A DNA stretch of 64,000 nt from Phenylobacterium zucineum HLK1. GTDB lineage: Bacteria > Pseudomonadota > Alphaproteobacteria > Caulobacterales > Caulobacteraceae. Made by a program: the position numbers and the translations under genes. The stretch lies in the NCBI RefSeq assembly GCF_000017265.1, contig NC_011144.1, positions 2,334,001 to 2,398,000 of the forward strand, written 5' to 3'. The notes under the pieces are model-generated. The model was given only the letters and a program-made list of their open reading frames with translations. It did not search any database and was not told the DNA's origin. Positions within the stretch are counted from its first letter, which is position 1; each line of letters begins with the position of its first letter. Positions 34,450 through 43,394 of the stretch are shown here, one piece after another.

Positions 34450-35727
34450 ATGTCCTGGACGAACAGCAAGAACACGGACCTCGTCGAACGGGCCCAGGCG
34501 GTGATCCCGATGGGCATGTACGGGCACCAGTCCGTGCTCCTGCTGCCGGACGACTATCCGCAGTTCTTCCGCCGGGCGAAAGGCGTCCATCTCTGGGACG
34601 TCGACGGCAACCGCTATCTCGATTTCCTCTGCGGCTACGGGCCGAACCTGTTCGGCTACGGCGACCCCGAGATCGACGACGCCTACATCGCCCAGCTGCG
34701 CGAGGGCGACACCATGACCGGGCCGGGCGAGGTCATGGTCGAGCTGGCCGAGGCGATGGTCGGCCTCATCGCTCACGCCGACTGGGCCATGTTCTGCAAG
34801 AACGGCACCGACGCCACCACCATGGCGCTGATGATCGCGCGGAACCACACCGGCCGGAACACCGTCGTGCTGGCGCGGGGCGCCTACCACGGTGCCGCGC
34901 CCTGGTGCACCCCGCTGAAGAAGGGGGTCGCGCCCGGCGACCGGGCGAACCAGGTGTTCTACGACTACAACGACGTCGAGAGCCTCGAGGCGGCGGTGCG
35001 CGAGGCCGGCGACGACCTGGCGGCGATCTTCGCCTCGCCGATCAAGCACGACACCTTCGTCGACCAGGAGCTGCCCGATCCGGCGTACGCCCGCCGGGCC
35101 CGCGAGCTGTGCGACGAGCGCGGCGCGCTGCTGATCGTCGACGACGTGCGGGCCGGCTTCCGCCTCGCGCGCGACTCGAGCTGGTCGCTGGTGGGCGTGA
35201 AGCCCGACCTGTCGAGCTGGGGCAAGGCGATCGCCAACGGCCACCCGATCTCGGCCCTGCTGGGCGCGGACATCTGCCGGATGGCGGCGGCGACCATCTA
35301 CGCCACCGGCTCGTACTGGTTCTCGGCGGCGCCTATGGCGGCGGCGCTGAAGACCCTGGCCCGCATCCGCGACACCGACTACCTGGAGCGCACGCAGGCG
35401 CTCGGCCGGCGCCTGCGCGAGGGGCTGGACGAGAGCGCCGCCCGACATGGACTGGCGCTCCGTCAGACCGGCCCGGCCGAGCTGCCGCTGATCATGGTGG
35501 ACGACGATCCGACGCTCGCGAAGGGCTATTTCTGGACCCAGGCGCTGATGAAGCGCGGGGTCTACTTCCACCCCTGGCACAACATGTTCATCTGCGCGGC
35601 CATGACCGAGGCCGACATCGACTTCGCCGTCGAGGCGGCGGACGAGGCGTTCAAGCTGCTGAAGGCCGCCGGTCCGCTGGAGGCGCCCGCCAAGCTGGGC
35701 TTCATGAACCAGATGCTCGACCACTAG
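34450..35727 (+). CDS. Class III aminotransferase, glutamate-1-semialdehyde aminomutase-like
   Basis: A 425-residue PLP enzyme of fold type I. GANxxxY-type regions include FCKNGTDATTMALMIARNHTG, ILIVDDVRAGFR-like LLIVDDVRAGFR with the PLP-pyridine Asp, and LSSWGKAIANGHPISALLG with the Schiff-base Lys. A short linker DVDGNRYLDFLCGYGPNLFG is typical of the GSA-aminomutase branch, but a biosynthetic HemL would lack this catabolic context. It lies between the sugar kinase operon and the dimethylformamidase-like gene. Substrate unknown; probably an amino-sugar, amino-ketone or amine. Confidence 0.85.
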   Translation: MSWTNSKNTDLVERAQAVIPMGMYGHQSVLLLPDDYPQFFRRAKGVHLWDVDGNRYLDFLCGYGPNLFGYGDPEIDDAYIAQLREGDTMTGPGEVMVELAEAMVGLIAHADWAMFCKNGTDATTMALMIARNHTGRNTVVLARGAYHGAAPWCTPLKKGVAPGDRANQVFYDYNDVESLEAAVREAGDDLAAIFASPIKHDTFVDQELPDPAYARRARELCDERGALLIVDDVRAGFRLARDSSWSLVGVKPDLSSWGKAIANGHPISALLGADICRMAAATIYATGSYWFSAAPMAAALKTLARIRDTDYLERTQALGRRLREGLDESAARHGLALRQTGPAELPLIMVDDDPTLAKGYFWTQALMKRGVYFHPWHNMFICAAMTEADIDFAVEAADEAFKLLKAAGPLEAPAKLGFMNQMLDH

Positions 35728-35735
35728 GTCCGGCG

Positions 35736-35757
35736 GGAGGGGCTTGCGCGCCCCTCC
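35736..35757. terminator. Bidirectional hairpin between convergent genes
   Basis: GGAGGGGC (35736-35743) pairs perfectly with GCCCCTCC (35750-35757), loop TTGCGC, exactly between the aminotransferase stop and the stop of the dimethylformamidase-like gene. No T tract. Confidence 0.5.
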
Positions 35758-35775
35758 TGCGGCCGTCCTCGCCGC

Positions 35776-37326
35776 TCACGCCGGCCGTCCGGGCCGGCTC
35801 ACCCCGAACCGGCGCAGCACGTTGTGGGTGACGCCCTCCACGAAGGGGTCGCGGGCGCCGAGGCCGTGGGCCCATTCGGTCGTGCCGCTGTTGAACACCT
35901 CGCCCTTGCCGCGCCTGAAGCTGGCCAGCACCGCGTGCCCGCGCAGCACCTTCTGCTGGGCCTTCGCGCTCGTATCGCCGAACATGACGTCGGCGATCAC
36001 GTCCAGCTTCTCGGGGGGAATGATCGGATTGTAGCCGCGGCCCGCCTCCTCGCCGAAGGCGCAGGGCGCGACGCCGATGATCTCCAGGTTCGCGGGCACG
36101 CCCAGGGCGGGGATCGCCCGCGGAAGGCCGTCGTCGCCGAACTCGAACCGGCAGCCGTCGCTCTCGTAGCCGATCAGCGGCAGGTCCGCGCCCAGCAGAT
36201 CCCCGTAGAAGAGGTCCGTGCCTTCCAGCGCCCAGTGCCGGTCGTCGTAGACGGTGAAGCCGCCCTGTCCGCGGGATACGCACATGCCGAGCCGGTGGTA
36301 GCCGGCGAACACGAAGCTGAGGCCGGTGATCTCAGCCTCGGGCTTTCCGAAGGCGGGATGCGACCACAGGTGCGTGGCCTCGGCCGGAGGCGCGTCTTCG
36401 GCCTCGAAGCCCTTCCACTTGTGGCAGACGTAGGTCTTCCCGCCGTCCTCCCACCGGACCTTCCAGAAGCAGGTGTTGCCGGAGAAGATCGCGGCGTAGC
36501 CGCCGGCGTCCACGAACCGCTCGACCTGCTCGCGCTGGCCGGCCGACCAGTACTCGCTGTGACCGACGAACAGGACCGCCGCGTAGCCGGACAGCAGGTC
36601 GGGCTCGGCCTCCAGATCGTAGTCGGTGGCGTAGTCCAGCGTGTAGCCCTCCGCCTCGGCCCAGGCGACGAAGACGTGCTCCCACTTGTGGAGGAAGCCG
36701 GCCGACCCGTCGTAGGGCGAAGCGCGATGGGCGGCCATCCACGCGGGATCCGAGGCCCACGGCTTTTCGCGGAAGCCGCGCTTGCGCAGGTTCACCAGGC
36801 GGGGCGGATCGGCCGGCGGAGCAACGATCAGGGGCGGAAACGGCCGCTGCGTCGACAGCACCCCGATCGCCTGGTCCATCGCCTGGGCGAACGGGACCTC
36901 CCCGCTCATCAGTCCGGCGACGTTGGCGTAGGCGTTCGCGCCGCCCCAGTAGTTGTAGGACTGGTAGGTGTTGGTCGCCAGCACCAGCAGGGCGGTGGCG
37001 CGCCGCTCGCCCACGGGCGGCTTCACGCACACGAAGTGGTGGGCGTCCTCGCCGTCGGCGTCGGTCAGCACGATGTCGTAGTAGCCGGACGCCCAGTCCC
37101 GGCCGACCTCGACCTCCAGCGCGGCGGGCCAGCCGCAGCCGTCGCGGTCGGCGTGCGGCGGGACGGGATGGTCGCCCACCTCGATCCCCTCGAGCCGCAG
37201 CACCTCGGCGCGGGCCGCGCCCACCCGGGCGACGGACAGCCGGCAGGGGCTGCGCGCCGCGCTGGCGTGCAGCGTGAACGTCTCGCCGGGGCGGACGCTG
37301 AGGCGGTCGGTGTAGCAGGCTGGCAT
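35776..37326 (-). CDS. N,N-dimethylformamidase large-subunit-like protein
   Basis: A 516-residue protein starting at the ATG at 37326, which has GAGGGAG 6 nt upstream. Residues about 20-90 form an Ig-like N-terminal region. From TNTYQSYNYWGGANAYANV on it matches the DMFase beta-subunit-like domain: YALDYATDYDLE-type run YTLDYATDYDLEAEPDLLSG, FVGHSEYWSAGQREQVERFV (glutamine-amidotransferase-like fold) and GNTCFWKVRW. Known DMFases are iron amidohydrolases that release dimethylamine and formate. The small subunit gene is not seen here, so the true substrate may be a different amide. A TonB receptor lies divergently next door. Confidence 0.75.
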   Translation of the reverse strand: MPACYTDRLSVRPGETFTLHASAARSPCRLSVARVGAARAEVLRLEGIEVGDHPVPPHADRDGCGWPAALEVEVGRDWASGYYDIVLTDADGEDAHHFVCVKPPVGERRATALLVLATNTYQSYNYWGGANAYANVAGLMSGEVPFAQAMDQAIGVLSTQRPFPPLIVAPPADPPRLVNLRKRGFREKPWASDPAWMAAHRASPYDGSAGFLHKWEHVFVAWAEAEGYTLDYATDYDLEAEPDLLSGYAAVLFVGHSEYWSAGQREQVERFVDAGGYAAIFSGNTCFWKVRWEDGGKTYVCHKWKGFEAEDAPPAEATHLWSHPAFGKPEAEITGLSFVFAGYHRLGMCVSRGQGGFTVYDDRHWALEGTDLFYGDLLGADLPLIGYESDGCRFEFGDDGLPRAIPALGVPANLEIIGVAPCAFGEEAGRGYNPIIPPEKLDVIADVMFGDTSAKAQQKVLRGHAVLASFRRGKGEVFNSGTTEWAHGLGARDPFVEGVTHNVLRRFGVSRPGRPA

Positions 37327-37486
37327 TGTCGGCTCCCTCACATCGCTGAAACTTGGCTGTCACCGTCGCCCGAGACCGTCCCTCAATCGGCCTCGACCTT
37401 TCGGCGCCTGCCCGGGCGTCACCGCCACGGCAGGGCGCCGCAAATCACGCCACCGGCGGCCGGCCCCAAGGCCGTCGTCGGCGAAC

Positions 37487-37515
37487 TTGGCTTTTCATAG
37501 CTTTTACTATCGTAT
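37487..37515 (+). promoter_or_regulatory. Candidate promoter of TonB receptor
   Basis: TTGGCT (37487-37492) and TCGTAT (37510-37515) are separated by 17 bp in a distinctly AT-rich patch 30-60 bp before the receptor start. Neither hexamer is a perfect sigma-70 match. Confidence 0.35.
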
Positions 37516-37543
37516 ACCTCTCGTCGCAAACACGACACGGGGG

Positions 37544-39781
37544 ATGACCATGAGAGCCATACTGCTTGCCGGCTGCGCGGCCTTCGCGCTGACCGCCGGG
37601 ACCGCCGCCGCGCAGGACGGCCCCGAGTTCGCGATCGAAGAAGTCGTGGTGACGGCGCAGAAGCGCAGTGAGAACCTGCAGGACGTGCCCGTCTCGGTGA
37701 CCGCGCTGTCCGGCGAGGCCCTGGCGGACCGGGGCGTCACCAACGTCACCGGGCTCAACAACCTGGCGCCCGGGCTGCGGGTCAGCAGCGGCGACGCCGC
37801 CGCCAACCCCAAGATCTTCATCCGCGGCGTCGGCCTCAGCGACTTCAACCCCAATTCGTCCAGCGGCGTCGGCATCTATGTCGACGGCGTCTACGTGAGC
37901 TCGCCGCTGGCGCAGATGGCGGGCTTCTTCGACATCGGCCAGATCGAGATCCTGCGCGGGCCCCAGGGCACGCTGTACGGCCGGAACACCAACGGCGGGG
38001 CGGTGAACGTCACGACCAAGCGCCCGACCCGCAGCTTCTCGGCCGAGGCCTCGGCCGAGTACGCCACCTACGACGCGGTCAATCTGACCGGCGCGGTGAG
38101 CGGGCCGCTCATCGAGGACGTGCTCTTGGTCCGCGCCGCGGGCCAGCTGGTGAAGGACGACGGCTACACCTACAACCGCTTGACCGGGAACGACCTGAAC
38201 GACACCGACTATTGGGCCGTGCGCCTGTCGGCGCTCTACACGCCCCGCGAGGACGTCGAGGCGCTGTTCCAGGTGAACCGCTTCGCGAACCGGGGCGACG
38301 CCACCCAGCCGCAGCATCGCGCCCTGTTCCCCCTGACGGCGGAAGCCGCCGGTGCCGACGGCTTCTGCGCGCCGGGCTTCTATGGCTCTGGCCAGTGCGG
38401 CGACGCCTTCGGCTACGCCGATCTCGACGACGACGACCGGGCGACGGCGGTGAACCAGGAGGGCAAGGACAAGATCGACCTCTTCGGCGCGTCCGCCCAC
38501 GTCACCTGGGACCTCGGCCCTGTCTCGCTGGTGTCCGTGACCGCCTACTCGTGGGCGCACCGCAACGCCTTCGAGAACACCGATTCCAGCCCTGCCCGGA
38601 TGATCGAGATCAACTATCTCGCGCGGCAGCGGCAGTTCACCCAGGAACTGCGGCTGCAGTCCGACGGCGGTCCGGACGCCCGCCTCAACTGGGTGCTCGG
38701 CGGCTACTACATGGACGAGACGGTGAAGGACGCCTCCACCCAGGACGTGCTGGGCGATCTGCGCCCGCTGTTCCCCGACGGCTTCAGCCTCGCCGACAGC
38801 GTGGGGGCGTTCAGCTATCCCTACACCCAGGAGACCAAGAGCTATGCGATCTTCGGCCAGGCCGACTACCGCCTGACGGAGCGCCTCGTGGGGACCGTCG
38901 GCCTGCGCTATTCGGCCGACGACAAGTCCTTCGATTATCGCAGCCAGGCCGAGGGCGGCCTCATCGTCCTGCTCACCTCGCAGCAGGACAAGACCTTCTC
39001 GGCCTGGTCCGGCCGCCTCGGCCTGCGCTACGAGGTCAGCGACGACCTCAACGTCTATGCGACCTACAACCGGGGCTTCAAGAGCGGCGGCTTCTTCGGG
39101 GGCCTGGCCACGACGCCCGAGGAGCTCATCCCCTACGACAACGAGCAGCTCGACGCCTACGAGGTCGGCCTGAAGTCGCAGCTGTTCGACCGCCGCCTGC
39201 GCCTCAACCTCTCGGCCTTCTACTACGACTACCAGGACCAGCAGGTCTTCGCCCAGGCGCTGCGCAACGGGCTGACCGTGCTGGTGCTCGACAACGCCGC
39301 GAACTCCGAGGTGTACGGCGCCGAGGTGGAGGCCACGGCCCGGCTCAGTCGGAACCTGACGATCGACGCGGGCCTGTCGCTTCTGGACGCCAAGTACGGC
39401 CAGTATGTCTCGGAAGGCGACGATTTCACGGGCAATCGCCTGCCGCAGTCGCCGAAGGTCACGTTCAACGCCGCCGCCAACTACGTCCGCCCCCTGCCCT
39501 GGGGCGGCGACGTGGTGGCCACGGTGGACGCCGCCTATTCGTCGAAGATCTACTTCGACAACTCCAACGCCCAGCGCCTGTCGCAGGACGGGGTCTGGGT
39601 GTTCGGGGCGCAGGCCGGCTGGCGCGCTCCCGGCGGCGGGCTTGAAGCTGGCCTCTTCGCCCGCAATCTCTTCGACGAGACCTACGCCGTGTCGATCTCG
39701 AACATCGACAGCCTCGGGGTTGACCTGCTGACCCTCAACCGGCCGCGCAGCCTCGGCGTCTATGTGCGGTATCGCTACTAG
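37544..39781 (+). CDS. TonB-dependent receptor
   Basis: A 745-residue outer-membrane receptor with a signal peptide (TMRAILLAGCAAFALTAGT, cleavage after AAAQ). EEVVVTAQKRSENLQDVPVS is the plug start. Plug block IFIRGVGLSDFNPNSSSGVG then IEILRGPQGTLYGRNTNGGA follows, and the barrel ends SLGVYVRYRY with a terminal aromatic. It belongs to the same branch as the receptor at 15710-17929. Two ATGs six bases apart are possible starts, preceded by GGGGG. Divergent pairing with the dimethylformamidase-like gene hints at uptake of that enzyme's substrate. Confidence 0.9.
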   Translation: MTMRAILLAGCAAFALTAGTAAAQDGPEFAIEEVVVTAQKRSENLQDVPVSVTALSGEALADRGVTNVTGLNNLAPGLRVSSGDAAANPKIFIRGVGLSDFNPNSSSGVGIYVDGVYVSSPLAQMAGFFDIGQIEILRGPQGTLYGRNTNGGAVNVTTKRPTRSFSAEASAEYATYDAVNLTGAVSGPLIEDVLLVRAAGQLVKDDGYTYNRLTGNDLNDTDYWAVRLSALYTPREDVEALFQVNRFANRGDATQPQHRALFPLTAEAAGADGFCAPGFYGSGQCGDAFGYADLDDDDRATAVNQEGKDKIDLFGASAHVTWDLGPVSLVSVTAYSWAHRNAFENTDSSPARMIEINYLARQRQFTQELRLQSDGGPDARLNWVLGGYYMDETVKDASTQDVLGDLRPLFPDGFSLADSVGAFSYPYTQETKSYAIFGQADYRLTERLVGTVGLRYSADDKSFDYRSQAEGGLIVLLTSQQDKTFSAWSGRLGLRYEVSDDLNVYATYNRGFKSGGFFGGLATTPEELIPYDNEQLDAYEVGLKSQLFDRRLRLNLSAFYYDYQDQQVFAQALRNGLTVLVLDNAANSEVYGAEVEATARLSRNLTIDAGLSLLDAKYGQYVSEGDDFTGNRLPQSPKVTFNAAANYVRPLPWGGDVVATVDAAYSSKIYFDNSNAQRLSQDGVWVFGAQAGWRAPGGGLEAGLFARNLFDETYAVSISNIDSLGVDLLTLNRPRSLGVYVRYRY

Positions 39782-39890
39782 AGGGTAGAGGGCCGCCGGG
39801 ACAGTCCTAGGCCGTCACCCCATGACCTAGGCAGCGCGAGGCGTTGAAGCGACGGCCCAGAGCGCCTCGTCCATTCCTCCTCCTTCGTCA

Positions 39891-39914
39891 ACGCCTTGAC
39901 CCCGCTCAAGGCGT
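39891..39914. terminator. Hairpin downstream of TonB receptor
   Basis: ACGCCTTGA (39891-39899) pairs with TCAAGGCGT (39906-39914), loop CCCCGC, about 110 bp after the stop. No T tract on either strand. Confidence 0.35.
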
Positions 39915-40021
39915 CCCCTGCTGCACTCGCCAGTCTGGCGGTGGGGGCGAGAGGGTGGAATGCGGACCTTCAGCTGCTTCACGACCGAACCGGGGGCCGC
40001 GGTCCCACGCTGTCCTTCGTC

Positions 40022-40483
40022 ATGGCGTCGGACGCCGCCCGCGCCCGCGCGCTCGCGCGCCGCGAACTGCGGGACTGCCGGGCGCCGGCGCGGATGGAAA
40101 TGTACGAGGGCGACGAGCTCGTCTTCGTGGAGGCCGGGGGCGACGGCGCCGCGCCGGCCGCCGCCCGGGGGGTCCACACGACCGCGGACCGGACCGCCGC
40201 ACGTCCCGACGAACTGGGGCGGCTAATCAATCGGCTGCAGATCTGGCGTTACAGCCTGGATCTCGCCCTCGCCCGGTCGTGGGCGCATCGCGCCCTGCTG
40301 GAGGCCTTGCTGCATCTGGAGAGGACGCGGTTCGCTCCGCCCCCTTCGGTCCCGGAAGCGGCCGAGGCCCTGCGGGCGCTCCGGCGCGCCCGCCAGGGCC
40401 GCCTTGCCCGATTGAGGCCAAGAAAAAGGGGGCCGGCGCGAGCCGGCCCCCGATGGAGCGTCAAGTCCCTGTGTGGGGCCTAG
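40022..40483 (+). CDS. Uncertain small hypothetical protein
   Basis: An open frame running through the otherwise empty 39782-40479 gap. From the ATG at 40022 it reads MASDAARARALARRELRDCR followed by APARMEMYEGDELVFVEAGG, which has the helix-then-strand pattern of small conserved hypothetical proteins. The last about 20 residues are encoded by the receptor's terminator hairpin and look non-natural, so the true stop or the gene itself is doubtful. Frame is open further upstream with only TTG or GTG starts. Confidence 0.35.
   Translation: MASDAARARALARRELRDCRAPARMEMYEGDELVFVEAGGDGAAPAAARGVHTTADRTAARPDELGRLINRLQIWRYSLDLALARSWAHRALLEALLHLERTRFAPPPSVPEAAEALRALRRARQGRLARLRPRKRGPARAGPRWSVKSLCGA
40422..40451 (-). 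terminator. Intrinsic terminator of the large TonB receptor
   Basis: Perfect 10-bp stem (40428-40437 with 40442-40451), loop GCGA, followed on the minus strand by TTTTT (40427-40423). It lies 29 bp after the receptor stop. Confidence 0.8.
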
Positions 40484-43290
40484 AACTTGGCGCTCACGCC
40501 CACGAAGAGGTAGCGGCCGATCATGTCGTAGGTGTTCGGGTCCGTGTTGGACTCGATCGGCGACGACAGCATCGGCGGGTCCTTGTCGAACAGGTTCCGC
40601 ACCCCGCCGTAGACGGTGAACCGGTCGAGGTCGTAGGCCGCCCGGACGTTGTGGTACCAGTAGGCGCCGACCTTCGGATTGGCGATCCCCGCCTTCGGGT
40701 TGGCCACGCCGGCCGCCAGGTTGTTGGCGTACTTGCGGTCCTTCACCGACGACAGGTACTCGACGTTCCAGGTCAGCTCGAGGCCGGCCGAGGCGTAGTT
40801 CAGGGTCGCGTTGGCGCGCCATTCCGGGATCGCCGGCGTGTCGCCGCCCACCGTCCCGACCCGGTCCGTCGGCGCGGCGGTGTCGTTGGCGCGGAAGACG
40901 TTCTTGTCGACCCAGGTGCCCATCAGCGTCGCCCGCAGGTCGGCGTCGTCGTCGCCGATCCCCAGGCTGTCCATCGACCAGCGGTAGGACGCGGCCATGT
41001 CGACGCCCGAGGTCTTCAGGCTGGCGACGTTGGCGAGCGGCACGCCGAAGTCGACGATCTCGTAGGTCGTCGGCGAGCGCGAGAAGGTGCGGCAGAATGG
41101 GTTGTTCGCATCGCCCGAGGCGAAGCACCCGGCCAGCACGCCCTGGGCGCCGCCGCCCAGACGCTCGATCGCGTCCGAGATCTCGATGTCGTAGTAGTCC
41201 AGCGTCAGGCTGAGGCCCGGGATCTGCGAGGGCGTGTAGACCATGCCCAGCGTCAGCGTGTCGGACTTCTCGGGATCGAGGTTGGGGTTCGAGACCAGCC
41301 GCGCCTCGAGCGCCGCGCCGTTCTGCTGGTAGCTGCCCAGCGCCGAGGCCGGCACGCCCTGGGCGACGCAGAGCGCCGCGACCTGGCCCGACGGGTTGGC
41401 CGAGGCCGAGCAGGGGTCGACGATGAACGGATAGGTGTTCACCAGGCCGCCGAACAGCTCGGTGATGTTCGGCGCCCGCACCGCGCGCTGGTAGAGGGCG
41501 CGGAAGCGGATGTCGGGGTTCACCCGCCACTCGCCGCCGGCCTTGTACGTCCACACCTCGCCCGCGAGGGAGTAGTCGGAGTAGCGGGCCGCCAGCTCGA
41601 GGCCGACGTAGTCCATCATCGGGGCGTCGGCGATCAGCGGCACGATCGCCTCGCCGAACAGCTCCTTGACGCTGTACGAGCCGGCGGTGCGGTTGCGCTC
41701 GCCGAAGCCGGCCGAGGCGAAGTCGAGCAGCACCGGCGCCGGGTTGTCGACGCTGGAGATCTTCCGCCACTCGGCGCCGATGGCCGCCTTCACCTCGCCC
41801 GCGGGCAGGGTGAACAGGTCGCCGGTGGCGTAGGCCGAGGCCACCTGGTCGGTGATCTCGGTCGAGCTGATGTTGTCGACCAGCAGATAGTCGACCAGCT
41901 CGGGCGACCAGTTGGTCAGGTTGGTGACCAGCACGCAGCGCGGGTTGCCGTTGGCGCACTTGGTCGGATCGGCCGCGCTCGGCGTCGAGGCCTCGACGAA
42001 GGTCCGGCGGGAGATGTCGCCCTTCTGCACCTCGGTCGTGGCGACGTGGCTGTAGCTGTAGCTCACGCCCCACTGCCAGCTGTCGGACAGGCGGCCCTCG
42101 AAGCCGCCCAGCAGGCGGTAGATGTCGCGGTTGAAGGCGATCTCGCGCTTGGGGAACGGCTCGGGCGCCAGGAAGCGCAGCGAGAACGGCGCGTTCGGAT
42201 CGGGCCGGGCGTTCAGCAGCGCGCGGATCTCGGGCGTGATGAACGAGGCGTTCGCCGGCAGGCCGGGGACGTTGGTCGTCTGGCGGATGTTCGGCGCGGT
42301 CGGCGACAGGATCGCCCGCGAGTCGAGGTTGTTGTAGGTCACCTCGACGAAGCCGGAGATGTCCGGGGTGAACTCGTACTCGCCGCGGCCGTAGACGTTG
42401 ACGCGGTCGAGCGGGATCTGGATCGCGTAGTCGCCGCGGGCGTCGAAGTTGAAGTCGGAGTTCACGAACGGACGCGGGATCATGTTGTCCAGCGCGTAGT
42501 CGCGGTTGACGAAGCCGCCCGAGCCGTTCGGCGTCGGAATGCCGACCAGGGTGCCGCCAAGGCGGCCGGCCGAGCCGGACGGCACGAAGTTGCCGTTGGC
42601 GTCGATGTAGCTGACGACCGAGATCGGACGCTCGGTGCCGCGCAGCTTCTTGCGCTGCTCCAGGCTGACGTGCAGCCAGGCCGAGGCCTTCTCACCCGCC
42701 GCGCCCATGGTGGCCGAGGCGTTCCAGGCGTCGGCGTCGCCCTCGTCAGAGACGCCGTACTGGGCGTCCATCTCGAGGCCCTGGAAGCGGTCCTTCAGGA
42801 TGAAGTTCACGACGCCGGCCATGGCGTCCGAGCCGTACACGGCCGAGGCGCCGCCGGTGACCACCTCGACGCGCTCGACGAGCGAGGCCGGGATGTTGTT
42901 GACGTCGACGATGCCTTCCTGGGTGGTCGGCACGAAGCGGCGGCCGTTCACCAGCACCAGCGTCCGCTTGGCGCCCAGGCCGCGCAGGTTCAGCGTCGCG
43001 GTCGCGTCGGCCGAGCCGGCCACGTTGGTCGACTTGGTCGCGCCGGCGATCAGCTGCGGCAGCGAGTTGAGATACTCCTCGACGTTGTTGGCGCCGACGA
43101 CCGCGATCTCCTCCTGGCTCACGGTGGCCACCGGGCTGGAGCTCACCAGGTCCTGGCGCGCGATGCGCGAGCCGGTGACCACGACCTCGGCGACTTCGCC
43201 GTCCTGGGCCTGTGCCGCGGGCGCGACCGCCAGCAGCGCCGCGGTCGCGGTGGAGGCGGCCAGCGCCCCCCGCCATGCGGATCGAAGCAT
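40480..43290 (-). CDS. TonB-dependent receptor, large
   Basis: A 936-residue outer-membrane receptor: signal peptide ending VAPAAQAQ, EVVVTGSRIAR as TonB box/plug start, LNLRGLGAKRTLVLVNGRRF and VTGGASAVYGSDAMAGVVNF as plug signatures, and a C-terminal FVGVSAKF strand. This plug type is abundant in alphaproteobacteria and is often found with peptidases. Here a TPR protein and an M19 dipeptidase are upstream on the same strand, so a peptide-derived ligand is a reasonable inference. Terminator follows. Confidence 0.9.
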   Translation of the reverse strand: MLRSAWRGALAASTATAALLAVAPAAQAQDGEVAEVVVTGSRIARQDLVSSSPVATVSQEEIAVVGANNVEEYLNSLPQLIAGATKSTNVAGSADATATLNLRGLGAKRTLVLVNGRRFVPTTQEGIVDVNNIPASLVERVEVVTGGASAVYGSDAMAGVVNFILKDRFQGLEMDAQYGVSDEGDADAWNASATMGAAGEKASAWLHVSLEQRKKLRGTERPISVVSYIDANGNFVPSGSAGRLGGTLVGIPTPNGSGGFVNRDYALDNMIPRPFVNSDFNFDARGDYAIQIPLDRVNVYGRGEYEFTPDISGFVEVTYNNLDSRAILSPTAPNIRQTTNVPGLPANASFITPEIRALLNARPDPNAPFSLRFLAPEPFPKREIAFNRDIYRLLGGFEGRLSDSWQWGVSYSYSHVATTEVQKGDISRRTFVEASTPSAADPTKCANGNPRCVLVTNLTNWSPELVDYLLVDNISSTEITDQVASAYATGDLFTLPAGEVKAAIGAEWRKISSVDNPAPVLLDFASAGFGERNRTAGSYSVKELFGEAIVPLIADAPMMDYVGLELAARYSDYSLAGEVWTYKAGGEWRVNPDIRFRALYQRAVRAPNITELFGGLVNTYPFIVDPCSASANPSGQVAALCVAQGVPASALGSYQQNGAALEARLVSNPNLDPEKSDTLTLGMVYTPSQIPGLSLTLDYYDIEISDAIERLGGGAQGVLAGCFASGDANNPFCRTFSRSPTTYEIVDFGVPLANVASLKTSGVDMAASYRWSMDSLGIGDDDADLRATLMGTWVDKNVFRANDTAAPTDRVGTVGGDTPAIPEWRANATLNYASAGLELTWNVEYLSSVKDRKYANNLAAGVANPKAGIANPKVGAYWYHNVRAAYDLDRFTVYGGVRNLFDKDPPMLSSPIESNTDPNTYDMIGRYLFVGVSAKF

Positions 43291-43338
43291 AGAAAACCCC
43301 CTTCTCTCTCGTTGTGTGTAGGTGTCGTCAGGTCATGC

Positions 43339-43360
43339 GGGGGCGGCCGCGGCCGCCCCC
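43339..43360. terminator. GC hairpin between TPR gene and TonB receptor
   Basis: A perfect palindrome of two 10-nt arms (43339-43348, 43351-43360) with two central bases, 35 bp after the TPR stop on the minus strand. No T tract; perhaps partial termination or mRNA processing between the two genes. Confidence 0.4.
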
Positions 43361-43394
43361 ATGGTCTGGCCTCGTGGTACGGCTTGGGGTCCCG

